In this document: in pieces, positions 8,490-18,000 of the stretch
How the letters are laid out: each line of letters begins with the position of its first letter
Numbering within the stretch: position 1 is the first letter of the stretch
Origin: Marivita sp965656765
GTDB lineage: Bacteria > Pseudomonadota > Alphaproteobacteria > Rhodobacterales > Rhodobacteraceae
NCBI RefSeq assembly: GCF_965656765.1
Contig: NZ_CBFHLV010000008.1
Coordinates: 1 to 64,000 of the forward strand
Direction of reading: 5' to 3'
Length of the DNA: 64,000 nucleotides
Position numbers and translations under genes: made by a program
The notes under the pieces: generated by a model
Told to the model about the DNA's origin: nothing
The model's database searches: none
What the model saw: the letters and a program-made list of their open reading frames with translations, nothing else

Positions 8490-10025
8490 TCATGCCTCAA
8501 CATGGGCCACCTCCATGTCATGCGCGCCACCCATCATCAGGCCGATCTCTTCCATGTTGAGGTCCGCCACCGGTTTGAGCGCTGACAGCCGCCCTTCGTT
8601 CAACGCGCCAAACCGGTCCGAGATTTCCAGCAGCTCGTCCAGATCCTGACTGACCACGAGGATTGCAGCACCTTTGGACGCCAGATCAAGCAACGCCTGT
8701 CGGATGGCAGCCGCCGCCGCCGCATCCACGCCCCATGTGGGTTGGTTGACGATAAGGATGTCAGGGTTCTGAGCCACTTCGCGACCGATAACGAACTTTT
8801 GCAGGTTGCCACCCGACAGCGCGCGGGCCGCGACATGGGTGCCGGGAGTGCGCACGTCGAAGCGTTTGATCACATCCGCGGCAAAGCCATCGGCGCGTTT
8901 CCAATTGATGAAGCCGTTGTTCACCAGCTTTTGTCGCCTCCCCGCAGTGAGCACGGCGTTTTCCGTGAGGCTCATGTTCGGGGCTGCGGCATGACCCAGC
9001 CGTTCTTCGGGCGCTGTCAGAAAGCCGGACGCGCGCCTTTGGACAGGGCCATCGCGGCTCACATCCGCGCCTTTGACCCAGATCGTGCCGCGTTTGGTCG
9101 TGCGTTCCCCAGACAGCGCCAGCAGCAATTCGTCCTGTCCGTTGCCTGCAACGCCGCCAAAGCCCAAGACTTCGCCAGAGCGCAGCTCAAAACTGATCCC
9201 GCGCAGCGGTGTGCCAAACGCACCAGGGGCGGGCATGGTCAGGTTGTCGACCCGTAGCAGCACCTCGCCGGGTGTGGTGTGTTTCGCAGCGGGAGAGGCA
9301 AAGCTGGACCCGATCATCATTTCCGCCATCTGGCGGGCCGTGGTTTCCGACGGGGTGCAGGTTGCGACCTTTTTCCCCAAGCGCAGGATGGTGGCGTGAT
9401 CGCAAAGCGTGCGGATTTCTTCGAGCTTGTGGCTGATATACAGAATCGCCGTGCCTTCGGACTTCAGCTTGCGCAGCGTTTGGAACAGGATTTCGACCTC
9501 TTGCGGGGTCAGGACCGATGTTGGTTCATCCATGATCAGGAGGCGCGGGTCTTGCAGCAGACACCGAATGATCTCGACCCGTTGGCGTTCGCCTGCCGAG
9601 AGCGTGCCGACGGTTCGCGCAGGATCAAGCGGCAGACCGTAGGTTTCCGACACGTCCCGAATTTGCTTGGCCAGATCGCGACGGGGTGGCGGGTTCTCCA
9701 TGCCAAGCGCCACGTTCTCGGCCACATCCAGCGCATCGAACAGCGAAAAGTGCTGAAACACCATCGCGACCCCGGATTTGCGCGCAGCACTTGGTTCAGA
9801 CGGCGCATAAGGGGCTCCGCGTAGGGTCATCGTGCCCTTGTCAGGCTTGACCAGCCCGTAGATCATCTTGACCAGCGTCGACTTGCCAGCCCCGTTTTCA
9901 CCAAGCAATGCGTGAATCTCGCCTTCGCGGATGTCGAAGGACACGTCGTCATTGGCGACGACGCCGGGATACGCTTTGGTCAGGCCCGAGAGGCGTAAGA
10001 GGTCGTCTGGCGCGTTGGTTGGCAC
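8490..10025 (-). CDS. ABC transporter ATP-binding protein, tandem-domain (purine/nucleoside uptake)
   Basis: 511 residues from a GTG at 10025 that has AGG about 8 nt upstream. Two ABC domains are present. The first has Walker A GENGAGKST, signature LSAGERQR and Walker B LLIMDEPTS. The second has a degenerate Walker A (GGVAGNGQDE), signature LSGGNLQK and the altered Walker B VNQPTWGVD usual in this family. It powers the BMP-type importer. The chosen start lies 46 bp inside the 3' end of xdhC; no equally good later start precedes the first domain. Confidence 0.9.
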   Translation of the reverse strand: MPTNAPDDLLRLSGLTKAYPGVVANDDVSFDIREGEIHALLGENGAGKSTLVKMIYGLVKPDKGTMTLRGAPYAPSEPSAARKSGVAMVFQHFSLFDALDVAENVALGMENPPPRRDLAKQIRDVSETYGLPLDPARTVGTLSAGERQRVEIIRCLLQDPRLLIMDEPTSVLTPQEVEILFQTLRKLKSEGTAILYISHKLEEIRTLCDHATILRLGKKVATCTPSETTARQMAEMMIGSSFASPAAKHTTPGEVLLRVDNLTMPAPGAFGTPLRGISFELRSGEVLGFGGVAGNGQDELLLALSGERTTKRGTIWVKGADVSRDGPVQRRASGFLTAPEERLGHAAAPNMSLTENAVLTAGRRQKLVNNGFINWKRADGFAADVIKRFDVRTPGTHVAARALSGGNLQKFVIGREVAQNPDILIVNQPTWGVDAAAAAAIRQALLDLASKGAAILVVSQDLDELLEISDRFGALNEGRLSALKPVADLNMEEIGLMMGGAHDMEVAHVEA

Positions 10026-10933
10026 GTGGCACCTGCTTTGGTCGTTGAAAGGCTCAATAGCTGCGCAGCGACCCCAACGGCAATCGCCTGCGGGTGCTTT
10101 CCGAGTGATTTTTGCCCAATCGGGCAGCAAATGCGAGTTATTTGGGCGTCGGTGTGCCCCATTTTCTTGAGGCGCGATATGAAGCGCGCCCATTTTGTGT
10201 CTGATCCGATCAGCCCGGCAAATCGGAAACCGCGGTGCAAGAGAGCGTCGCACAGGCCCAGATCCAGTGCGTGCGAGTAGGTCACGACAACATGCGCGGC
10301 GTCTGCGGGCGCATGGCGAACGACGCGGAGCGGATCGCTCGCGGGCAGAGCGTTCACGGTGTCCGGGACGCGATCGGGAAAGCGGTTTGGTGCGGTATCG
10401 ACCCAGGTGAGGTCGAATTCTGGAATCGGGTCCAGAACATCGACCAGCGCCCGCCCGACATGGCCTGCACCCCAGATCCATATTTTTTGGCTGAGCTGTG
10501 TGAAAGCTTCAACATACCATCCGTGCAACATGCGGGGGCGCAGATCGACACCTTGGTTGCGGGCGCAGGTGGTCAGGCGCTTGACCGCCAGCGGCATGTC
10601 GCCGGGCCCCCGCGCAAACACCGTTTCGCCTTCCAAGGCCGAAAGCCGGTTGGTATCGTACACCTCGGTCAGCAGGGTCACCGCGCCGCCACAGCATTGG
10701 CCTAGCTCGGGACCAAGCGGATGACGACTGAAGCCCTCGCGCTGAAATGCCTGTTGGGCCGCTTGATACTCCAAAGCGCCGCCGCCGATGGTGCCAGACT
10801 GACCGCCTTTCCAGACGAGCATTGCAGTGCCGACCTCGCGCGGAGAGGAGCCCTGCACATCGGCGATAACGACGCGCGCGACTGGGCCGTGACGGGCGAC
10901 AGCGGCACTTAAGGCGTTCAGATCAAACGCCAT
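9980..10933 (-). CDS. xdhC: Xanthine dehydrogenase accessory protein XdhC
   Basis: 317 residues from the ATG at 10933. It has the XdhC N-terminal region (VQGSSPREVGTAMLV, GGALEYQAAQ, CCGGAV) and a C-terminal Rossmann-like half (IWGAGHVGRALVDVL). In Rhodobacter capsulatus XdhC binds the molybdenum cofactor, promotes its sulphuration and inserts it into XdhB. It overlaps xdhB by 11 bp and the transporter ATPase gene by 46 bp, placing oxidation and uptake on one message. Confidence 0.92.
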   Translation of the reverse strand: MAFDLNALSAAVARHGPVARVVIADVQGSSPREVGTAMLVWKGGQSGTIGGGALEYQAAQQAFQREGFSRHPLGPELGQCCGGAVTLLTEVYDTNRLSALEGETVFARGPGDMPLAVKRLTTCARNQGVDLRPRMLHGWYVEAFTQLSQKIWIWGAGHVGRALVDVLDPIPEFDLTWVDTAPNRFPDRVPDTVNALPASDPLRVVRHAPADAAHVVVTYSHALDLGLCDALLHRGFRFAGLIGSDTKWARFISRLKKMGHTDAQITRICCPIGQKSLGKHPQAIAVGVAAQLLSLSTTKAGATCQPTRQTTSYASRA

Positions 10934-13334
10934 CTCGCACCCCTTCAATTGCCGCAAGCACACGTTCCGGCGTCGCGGGTGCGTCTAGGGCTGGATAGCC
11001 GTCGCCACAGGCCGCCACCGCATTCGACAGCGCCAGAAAGACCGACATGCCCAGCATGAACGGAGGTTCGCCAACCGCCTTAGAGCGGTAGATCGTATCT
11101 TCGCGGTTGCGACCCTCCCAGAGCGCCACGTTGAACACGTCCGGGCGGTCCGAACAGGCTGGGATCTTGTAAGTCGACGGCGCGTGGGTGCGCAGGTGGC
11201 CGACCTCGTCCCAGACCAGTTCCTCAGTCGTAAGCCAGCCCGCGCCTTGCACAAACCCGCCTTCGACCTGTCCAATGTCAAGCGCGGGGTTCAGGCTGCT
11301 GCCAGGATCATGCAGAATATCTGTACGCAGAATTCGGTATTCGCCGGTCAACGTGTCCACGGCCACTTCGCTGATTGCGCCGCCGTAGGCAAAGTAAAAG
11401 AACGGGCGACCCTGACCCTTGATGCGGTCCCAGCTGAGTTTTGGCGTTCGGTAGTAGCCGGTGGCCGATAGACTGATCCGTGCTTCGTAGGTCAGTTGTG
11501 CGACCTGCGCAAAGCTGTAGGTTTCGCCCTGGACGGTAACGTTGCCTTCGGCAAAGACCACATCATGCGCGTCACATTGGTGGAGGCTCGCCAGATGGTT
11601 CGCCATCCGGTCGCGGATCGTGTCGCAGGCCACCTTGACTGCCATGCCATTCAGGTCCGACCCGGAAGAGGCTGCTGTGGCCGAGGTGTTCGGCACCTTG
11701 GCCGTATCCGTCGCGGTGATCTTGACCATCTCCAGCGGCACGCCAAAACGATCTGCTGCCACCTGCGCCACCTTTTGGAACAGGCCTTGTCCCATCTCGG
11801 TGCCGCCGTGGTTCATATGGATCGACCCATCCTGGTACACATGCACCAGCGCGCCCGCTTGGTTCAGATGCGTGAGTGTGAACGAAATACCGAACTTTAC
11901 AGGCGAAAAGGCGATGCCCTTTTTGATCACAGCATTGTCCGCGTTCCATTCTGTCACCGCGGCGCGGCGTGCGGCGTACCCGGACGATTCCAGCAGCCGG
12001 TCTGTCATCTCGTGCAGAATGAAATCCTCGACAACTTGGCCGTAGGGTGTGGTTTGCCCTGCCTCAGCACCCATTGCGCCAGTGTTCTCGACCAGCTCTT
12101 CAGACCCGCGCGAGGCGATGTCCTGCTCCTTCATCTTGCCAGGTAAACTCCGGGGGGGCGCCGGAGGCGCGGGGGGCTGGCCCCCCTCAACCTCAGGCAA
12201 ATAGTAATTTGCCTGACGCACAGTGACCGGGTCGAGACCAATGTCATGCGCGATATGGTCCATAACCCGTTCGATCCCCAGCATGCCCTGCGGGCCGCCG
12301 AACCCGCGAAAGGCGGTGGCGCTTTGGGTATTGGTCTTGAGCCGGTGGCTCTCAATCCGCGCATTTGGCAGGTGATAGGCGTTGTCGGCATGCAGCATCG
12401 CGCGGTCGGCGACCGGGATCGACAAATCCTGCGCCCAGCCGCAGCGTGTATATTGTTCGAACTCGATCCCGAGGATCGCGCCCTGATTGTCAAAGCCCAC
12501 GCGGTAGGCGATGCGGAAATCATGTCGCTTGCCGGTGATCATGAAATCATCGTCACGATCATAGCGCATCTTGGCCGGTTTACCGGTGGCCGATGCGACC
12601 ACGGCGCAGGCAATGGCGAGTGCGTTGCCCTGGCTTTCCTTGCCGCCGAACCCGCCGCCCATGCGCCGGGTTTCGACGCGGACGGCGTGCATCGGTAAAT
12701 GTAGCGCATGGGCAACTTTGTGTTGAATCTCGGTCGGGTGTTGGGTCGAGGAATGCACCACCACGTCGCCGCCTTCCTGCGGCAGCGCCATAGCGGATTG
12801 GCCCTCAAGGTAGAAATGCTCTTGCCCACCCATTTCGATCACGCCACTGATCTGGCGTGGGGCGGTGTCGATGGCTTCGCCCGCATCTCCCTTTTCCCAG
12901 ATGCGTGGCCCGTCCTCGAACCGGCTGTCTGCGGCCAGCGCCTCGTCGATGGTCAGGATCGCGTCGCGTTCGGCATAGCTGATCTGACCAAGACGCGCCG
13001 CCTTTCGGGCGGCGAGGTGGCTGGTGGCTGCGACCAGAAAAACGGGCTGGCCCAGATATTTGATCGAGGCTCCGGACAACATCGGTTCGTCGTGGTTTGA
13101 GGGAGAACAATCGCAATCGCTGGGCAGGTCCTTAGCCTCCCAAACTGCGACTACACCGGGCGCAGCGCGCACCTCGTCCAGATTGATCGAGGTGATGCGA
13201 CCAGCGGCAATCGTGCTTAGGCCGAATGCCAGGTGCAGCGTGTTTTGTGGAGTGGGAATGTCATCGACATAGCGCGCCTGTCCTGTGACATGCAGGCGGG
13301 CGGCATCATGGGGCAGGGGTTTTGCGACACTCAT
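10923..13334 (-). CDS. xdhB: Xanthine dehydrogenase molybdopterin-binding subunit XdhB
   Basis: 803 residues from the ATG at 13334, which overlaps the xdhA stop (ATGA). Cofactor and active-site motifs are GGQEHFYLEGQ, GGGFGGKESQ, FRGFGGPQG, GTEMGQGL and KAVGEPPFMLG, which contains the glutamate expected to act as base. It oxidises hypoxanthine and xanthine to urate with XdhA. Unusual: residues about 382-403 are Pro/Gly-rich (VEGGQPPAPPAPPRSLPG...) and are encoded by a GC-palindrome repeat at 12128-12186, within an extra segment of about 40 residues before TTPYGQVVEDF. Confidence 0.93.
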   Translation of the reverse strand: MSVAKPLPHDAARLHVTGQARYVDDIPTPQNTLHLAFGLSTIAAGRITSINLDEVRAAPGVVAVWEAKDLPSDCDCSPSNHDEPMLSGASIKYLGQPVFLVAATSHLAARKAARLGQISYAERDAILTIDEALAADSRFEDGPRIWEKGDAGEAIDTAPRQISGVIEMGGQEHFYLEGQSAMALPQEGGDVVVHSSTQHPTEIQHKVAHALHLPMHAVRVETRRMGGGFGGKESQGNALAIACAVVASATGKPAKMRYDRDDDFMITGKRHDFRIAYRVGFDNQGAILGIEFEQYTRCGWAQDLSIPVADRAMLHADNAYHLPNARIESHRLKTNTQSATAFRGFGGPQGMLGIERVMDHIAHDIGLDPVTVRQANYYLPEVEGGQPPAPPAPPRSLPGKMKEQDIASRGSEELVENTGAMGAEAGQTTPYGQVVEDFILHEMTDRLLESSGYAARRAAVTEWNADNAVIKKGIAFSPVKFGISFTLTHLNQAGALVHVYQDGSIHMNHGGTEMGQGLFQKVAQVAADRFGVPLEMVKITATDTAKVPNTSATAASSGSDLNGMAVKVACDTIRDRMANHLASLHQCDAHDVVFAEGNVTVQGETYSFAQVAQLTYEARISLSATGYYRTPKLSWDRIKGQGRPFFYFAYGGAISEVAVDTLTGEYRILRTDILHDPGSSLNPALDIGQVEGGFVQGAGWLTTEELVWDEVGHLRTHAPSTYKIPACSDRPDVFNVALWEGRNREDTIYRSKAVGEPPFMLGMSVFLALSNAVAACGDGYPALDAPATPERVLAAIEGVRDGV
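12128..12186 (-). repeat. GC-palindrome repeat, variant B tail, inside xdhB
   Basis: Read on the minus strand: a stem GGGGGGC-CA-GCCCCCC, a second GC-rich stretch, then a tail ending CCTGGCAAGATGAAG. The layout (GC stem, CCCGGAG, AT-richer conserved tail) parallels the copies at 14185, 38431, 43812 and 57302, but the tail differs. It is read in frame as part of xdhB without a stop. Confidence 0.65.
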
Positions 13335-14731
13335 GACGACACGTCCAAGACATTTGACTGAGTGCCTTGATCCTCGTGCCAATAGCGCAACAACATGTTT
13401 TCCGCAGCCCGTAGACGATAATCAGCAGAGGCCCGCATATCGGTCAGTGGGGCAAAGTCATCGGCCATTTTGGCCATCGCGGTGCGGATTGTGTTCTCGG
13501 TCCACTTGGCCCCTTTTAGGACCGCTTCGACCGTGCCTGCGCGTTTCGGGGTACCAGCCATGCCGCCGAACGCGATGCGGGCATCTGTGACGAGGCCGTC
13601 TGCGATGGTGATGTTGAACGCACCGCAGACGGCAGAGATATCCTGGTCAAAGCGTTTGGACAGTTTGTAGACTTTCAAGCCCGGGGCGTGGCGCGGGAGA
13701 GTGACGGCTTCCACGAATTCGCCTTTGGCCCTGTCCTGTTTGCCGTAGTCGATAAAAAAGTCTTCCAACGCCATGTCGCGGCAGTGGTCGCCGGCGCGCA
13801 GATGCAGGGTTGCACCAAGGGCAATTAAGGCTGGAGGATTGTCGCCAATGGGTGAGCCGTTGGCGATGTTGCCACCAATGGTGGCTGCTGCGCGCACCTG
13901 TGCCGAGCCATACCGGCGGATCATTTCAGCATAAGATGGATGTAGATCTTTGACTGCCGCCAGCACGCGGTCCATCGTGACCCCCGCACCGATCCGGAGG
14001 GTGTCTTCGGAGTCCGCGATCTCCTGCAGATCGCGGCAGCGGTTGAGAAAGATCACCTCATCCAGATCGCGCAAGGATTTCGTGACCCAGAGACCCACAT
14101 CCGTGGCACCTGCGATCAGGGTTGCGTCGGGGCGCGCGGCGTAGGCGGTGGCAAGCTCCTCTAGCGTTTCGGGGGCATCGACGCCGGGGGGCTGTCTGCC
14201 CCCCGGACCCCCCGAAGGATATTTATGAACCAGAGAAGCAGGGGGAGCGTCTTTCATCCAATCGGGCACGGGCTGGTCGGTGGCGGCTTGTGCTGCGCGG
14301 ATGATTGGGGCGTAGCCGGTGCAGCGGCAGAGATTGCCCGCGAGCGCATCGTCGTGGCCAGTGTCACCATTCAAATGCGCCACCGCCATCGACACGACAA
14401 AGCCAGGAGTACAAAAGCCGCATTGCGAGCCGTGGTGGTCGATCATCGCCTGTTGAACCGGGTGCAGAGTGCCGTCCGGGCCGCTGATGCCTTCGACCGT
14501 GCGCACGGCGCATCCCTGAAGCTGCGGCAGAAACAGGATGCAGGCGTTCAGTACACGTGCGCCGCGTGCGTCTGTGACCATCACCGTGCAGGCGCCGCAA
14601 TCACCTTCGTTGCAGCCTTCCTTGGTTCCCGTCAGCCCACGTTCGTCACGCAGCCAGTCAAGCAGTGTCACCGTCGGCGACACGTCCTGCAGTTCCACGC
14701 TCTCTCCGTTCAGAAGAAAGGTGATGTCCAT
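13331..14731 (-). CDS. xdhA: Xanthine dehydrogenase small subunit XdhA (2Fe-2S and FAD)
   Basis: 466 residues. The N-terminal ferredoxin-like domain has C40, C45, C48 and C64; the second [2Fe-2S] domain has C104-x2-C107 and C135-R-C137; the FAD domain follows (TLIAGATDVGLWV, ATIGGNIANGSPIGD). The subunit passes electrons from the molybdenum site in XdhB to NAD+. Residues about 164-183 in the linker between the iron-sulphur and FAD domains (LVHKYPSGGPGGRQPPG) are encoded by a repeat element at 14185-14241. First gene of the eight-gene xdh-purine transporter array. Confidence 0.93.
   Translation of the reverse strand: MDITFLLNGESVELQDVSPTVTLLDWLRDERGLTGTKEGCNEGDCGACTVMVTDARGARVLNACILFLPQLQGCAVRTVEGISGPDGTLHPVQQAMIDHHGSQCGFCTPGFVVSMAVAHLNGDTGHDDALAGNLCRCTGYAPIIRAAQAATDQPVPDWMKDAPPASLVHKYPSGGPGGRQPPGVDAPETLEELATAYAARPDATLIAGATDVGLWVTKSLRDLDEVIFLNRCRDLQEIADSEDTLRIGAGVTMDRVLAAVKDLHPSYAEMIRRYGSAQVRAAATIGGNIANGSPIGDNPPALIALGATLHLRAGDHCRDMALEDFFIDYGKQDRAKGEFVEAVTLPRHAPGLKVYKLSKRFDQDISAVCGAFNITIADGLVTDARIAFGGMAGTPKRAGTVEAVLKGAKWTENTIRTAMAKMADDFAPLTDMRASADYRLRAAENMLLRYWHEDQGTQSNVLDVSS
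14185..14241 (+). repeat. GC-palindrome repeat with TATTT..GAACCAGAGAAG tail, inside xdhA
   Basis: The stem CGGGGGGC-TGTCT-GCCCCCCG is followed by ACCCCCCGAAGG and the tail ATATTTATGAACCAGAGAAG. It is the same family as the intergenic copies at 38431, 43812 and 57302. It lies antisense within xdhA and is read through in frame. Confidence 0.8.
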
Positions 14732-15056
14732 GTGATATAACCTGCCGCCTTACCATTCGCCCCTGTTTTTGCGCGCCCTCGATGCGGCGTAGAAAGTGCG
14801 CGGGGTATCCCTGCTATACCTCAAGGCTAGGCAAGGCGGTGCCGGTTTTGCAAGCGAAAAAGATCCCGTCGGGAAGGTCGCGCCGATGGGCCTAGGCAGG
14901 ATTGCTGGAAATTTGGGCGTTGAAAGGACTGACGCTAGGGCCTTGCTATGCGAATGGCCTGAAAGTCAGGCGTGACACAGCGTGAGTTTAGAATTCGGGA
15001 TGAAATCCGAGGTCTGGGGCTTTCGCATGATCCAACCCCAGCATATCGTGGCAGCC
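14732..15056. promoter_or_regulatory. Divergent promoter region of xdhA and dnaE (325 bp)
   Basis: No gene is visible. It must hold the promoters of the xdh operon (minus) and dnaE (plus). A short inverted repeat, GGTAT-CCCTGCT-ATACC at 14804-14820, lies about 75 bp upstream of the xdhA start and could be an operator; I cannot assign a regulator. Confidence 0.35.
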
Positions 15057-18000
15057 ATGGCAGAACCTCGATTCATTCACCTTCGCGTGCATTCCGAATA
15101 TTCGCTTCTTGAAGGGGCGGTTCGGCTTAAAAAACTACCAGATCTGTGCGTGTCCAAGGACATGCCGGCGGTGGCGTTGACAGACACCAATAACCTGTTT
15201 GCAGCGCTTGAGTTTTCAGTTGGAGCCGCTGGGGCAGGGGTTCAGCCGATCATTGGCTGTCAGGTTGATCTGCGCGTGGCCGACCCGGTACCGGGTGAAC
15301 GGGCCAAGCCGCCCGCACCTGTGGTTCTGTTGGCGCAGTCAGAGGTTGGATACGAGCATCTGATGAAGCTTAATTCCTGCCTGTATCTGCGCCATGACGG
15401 GGAGCTGCCGCATGTCACGCTGGATGAGCTGGCACAGCACAACGAAGATGTGATCTGCCTGACCGGCGGGCCGGATGGGGCGATTGGGCGAATCTTGCAG
15501 CAAGGCAATCGCGGTGCTGCCGAGGCGGTGATGCAGCGTCTTGCGGGGGTATTCGGCGATCGGCTTTACGTCGAGTTGCAGCGGCATCCCGGCGACACTG
15601 GTCTGCCGGAAAACGAACGTTTGACCGAACGCCCTTTTGTCGAAATGGCCTATGCGATGGGTCTGCCTCTGGTGGCGACCAATGATGTCTATTTCCCGAA
15701 ATCCGACATGTACGAGGCGCATGATGCGCTGATCTGTATCGCTGACGGGGCCTATGTCGATCAGCAGGAACCGCGCCGTCGATTGACGCCGCAGCATTAT
15801 TTCAAAAGCCCGCAAGAGATGGTGACGTTGTTTGCCGATCTGCCCGAGGCGACACAGAACACCATCGAGATCGCGAAACGCTGCGCGTTCATGGCCTATC
15901 GACGCGATCCCATCTTGCCGAAATTTGCGGATGATGAGGTCGAAGAGCTTAAGCGTCAGGCACGGGAGGGACTCAAGGCGCGATTGGCGGTGATTCCGCA
16001 TGCGGCTGAGGTCAAAGACTATGAAGCCCGGCTTGAGTTCGAGTTGGACATCATCGAAGGCATGGGTTTTCCGGGTTATTTCCTGATCGTTGCCGACTTT
16101 ATCAAATGGGCCAAAGACCACGACATTCCGGTTGGGCCGGGGCGCGGGTCGGGTGCGGGGTCGTTGGTGGCCTATGCGTTGACCATCACCGACCTCGATC
16201 CACTGCGATATCAGCTTCTGTTTGAACGCTTCCTGAATCCGGAACGTGTGTCGATGCCCGACTTCGACATCGACTTCTGCATGGACCGCCGTGAAGAGGT
16301 GATCCGCTATGTGCAGGACAAGTACGGGACAGATAAAGTGGGTCAGATCATCACCTTTGGTGCGCTCTTGTCCAAGGCGGCGGTGCGCGACGTGGGGCGG
16401 GTGTTGCAAATGCCGTATGGGCAGGTGGACCGTCTGTCCAAGATGATCCCTGTCGAAGGGGTCAAACCTGTCAGCATCGAAAAAGCGCTCAAGGATGAAC
16501 CCCGCCTGCGCGAGATGGCGCGCGAGGAAGAGGTGGTGGACCGGCTTTTGACCTATGGTCAGCAAGTCGAAGGATTGCTTAGGAACGCCTCGACCCACGC
16601 GGCAGGTGTGGTGATCGGCGACCGTCCGCTGGACGCGCTGGTGCCGCTTTACCAGGACCCGCGTTCGGACATGCCCGCGACCCAGTTCAACATGAAGTGG
16701 GTGGAACAGGCCGGTCTGGTAAAGTTCGACTTTCTGGGCCTAAAGACTCTGACGGTGATCCAATACGCGCTCGACATGATCTTTAAGACCGGGCGCCCAT
16801 TACATGTCGCTGCGGACGGGACCGAGCTTTACCAACCCGCCAAAGGCGCGGAAAACGATATCAGCCATATCCCTCTGGATGACGAAAAAAGCTACAGGCT
16901 TTACGCCGCGGCCAAGACTGTCGCGGTGTTCCAGGTGGAAAGCTCGGGCATGATGGATGCGCTCAAGCGCATGAAGCCGACCTGCATCGAAGACATCGTG
17001 GCGCTTGTGGCGCTCTATCGTCCCGGCCCGATGGAAAACATTCCCACCTATTGCGAGGTCAAGAACGGCTTGCGCGAACGGGAATCCGTGCACCCGCTGA
17101 TCGACCATATCCTTGAGGAAACGCAAGGTATCATCGTCTATCAGGAACAGGTGATGCAGATTGCGCAGGTTATGGCGGGTTACAGCCTTGGCGGCGCCGA
17201 CCTGTTGCGCCGTGCGATGGGTAAGAAAATCAAAGAGGCAATGGACGCCGAACGCCCTAAATTCGAAAAGGGCGCGGCAGAGAACGGCGTTGAGGCGAAG
17301 AAAGCCTCTGAGGTGTTCGACCTTCTGGAAAAGTTCGCCAATTACGGCTTTAACAAGTCCCACGCTGCTGCCTATGCCGTGGTCAGCTACCAGACGGCGT
17401 GGCTCAAGGCGAACCACCCTGTTGAGTTTATGGCCGGGGTGATGAACTGCGATATTCACCTGACCGACAAGCTGGGTGTGTTTTTCGAAGAGGTGAAAAA
17501 GGGGCTTTCCCTACCGTGGGTGCCGCCCTGCGTGAACCGCTCTCAGGCGATGTTCGACGTGCAGGACGGGGCACTGGTTTACGCGCTGGGCGCGTTGAAG
17601 AATGTCGGCGTGGAAGCGATGAAGCTGATTGTCGAGGGTCGTGGCGACAAACCTTTTGTGAACCTTTTCGATGTGGCACGCCGGGTCGATCTGAAACGTG
17701 TGGGCAAGCGGCCTTTGGAAATGCTGGCGCGGTCGGGTGCGTTTGATCAGTTGGACCGCAACCGTCGCCGTGTGTTCGAAAGTCTTGATGCGTTGGTCGC
17801 GTATTCGGCGGCAATCCATGACCAACGCGCGTCGGCGCAGGTTTCGCTGTTTGGTGAAGCGGGTGACGACCTGCCCGAACCGCGGTTGTCGCCTGTCACC
17901 GACTGGTTGCCTGCAGAACGGTTGTCTGAAGAGTTCAAGGCAGTCGGCTTCTATCTGTCTGGTCACCCGCTGGATGATTACATGTCCGCTCTCAAGCGCA

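Noticed and set aside
12120..12190. Frameshift or sequencing error in xdhB at the GC-rich stretch
   Set aside because: The frame continues without interruption on both sides and the tail matches a repeat layout, so an in-frame insert explains it better.
15339..16598. A 419-codon minus-strand open frame
   Set aside because: It lies antisense within dnaE, whose polymerase motifs are intact there.
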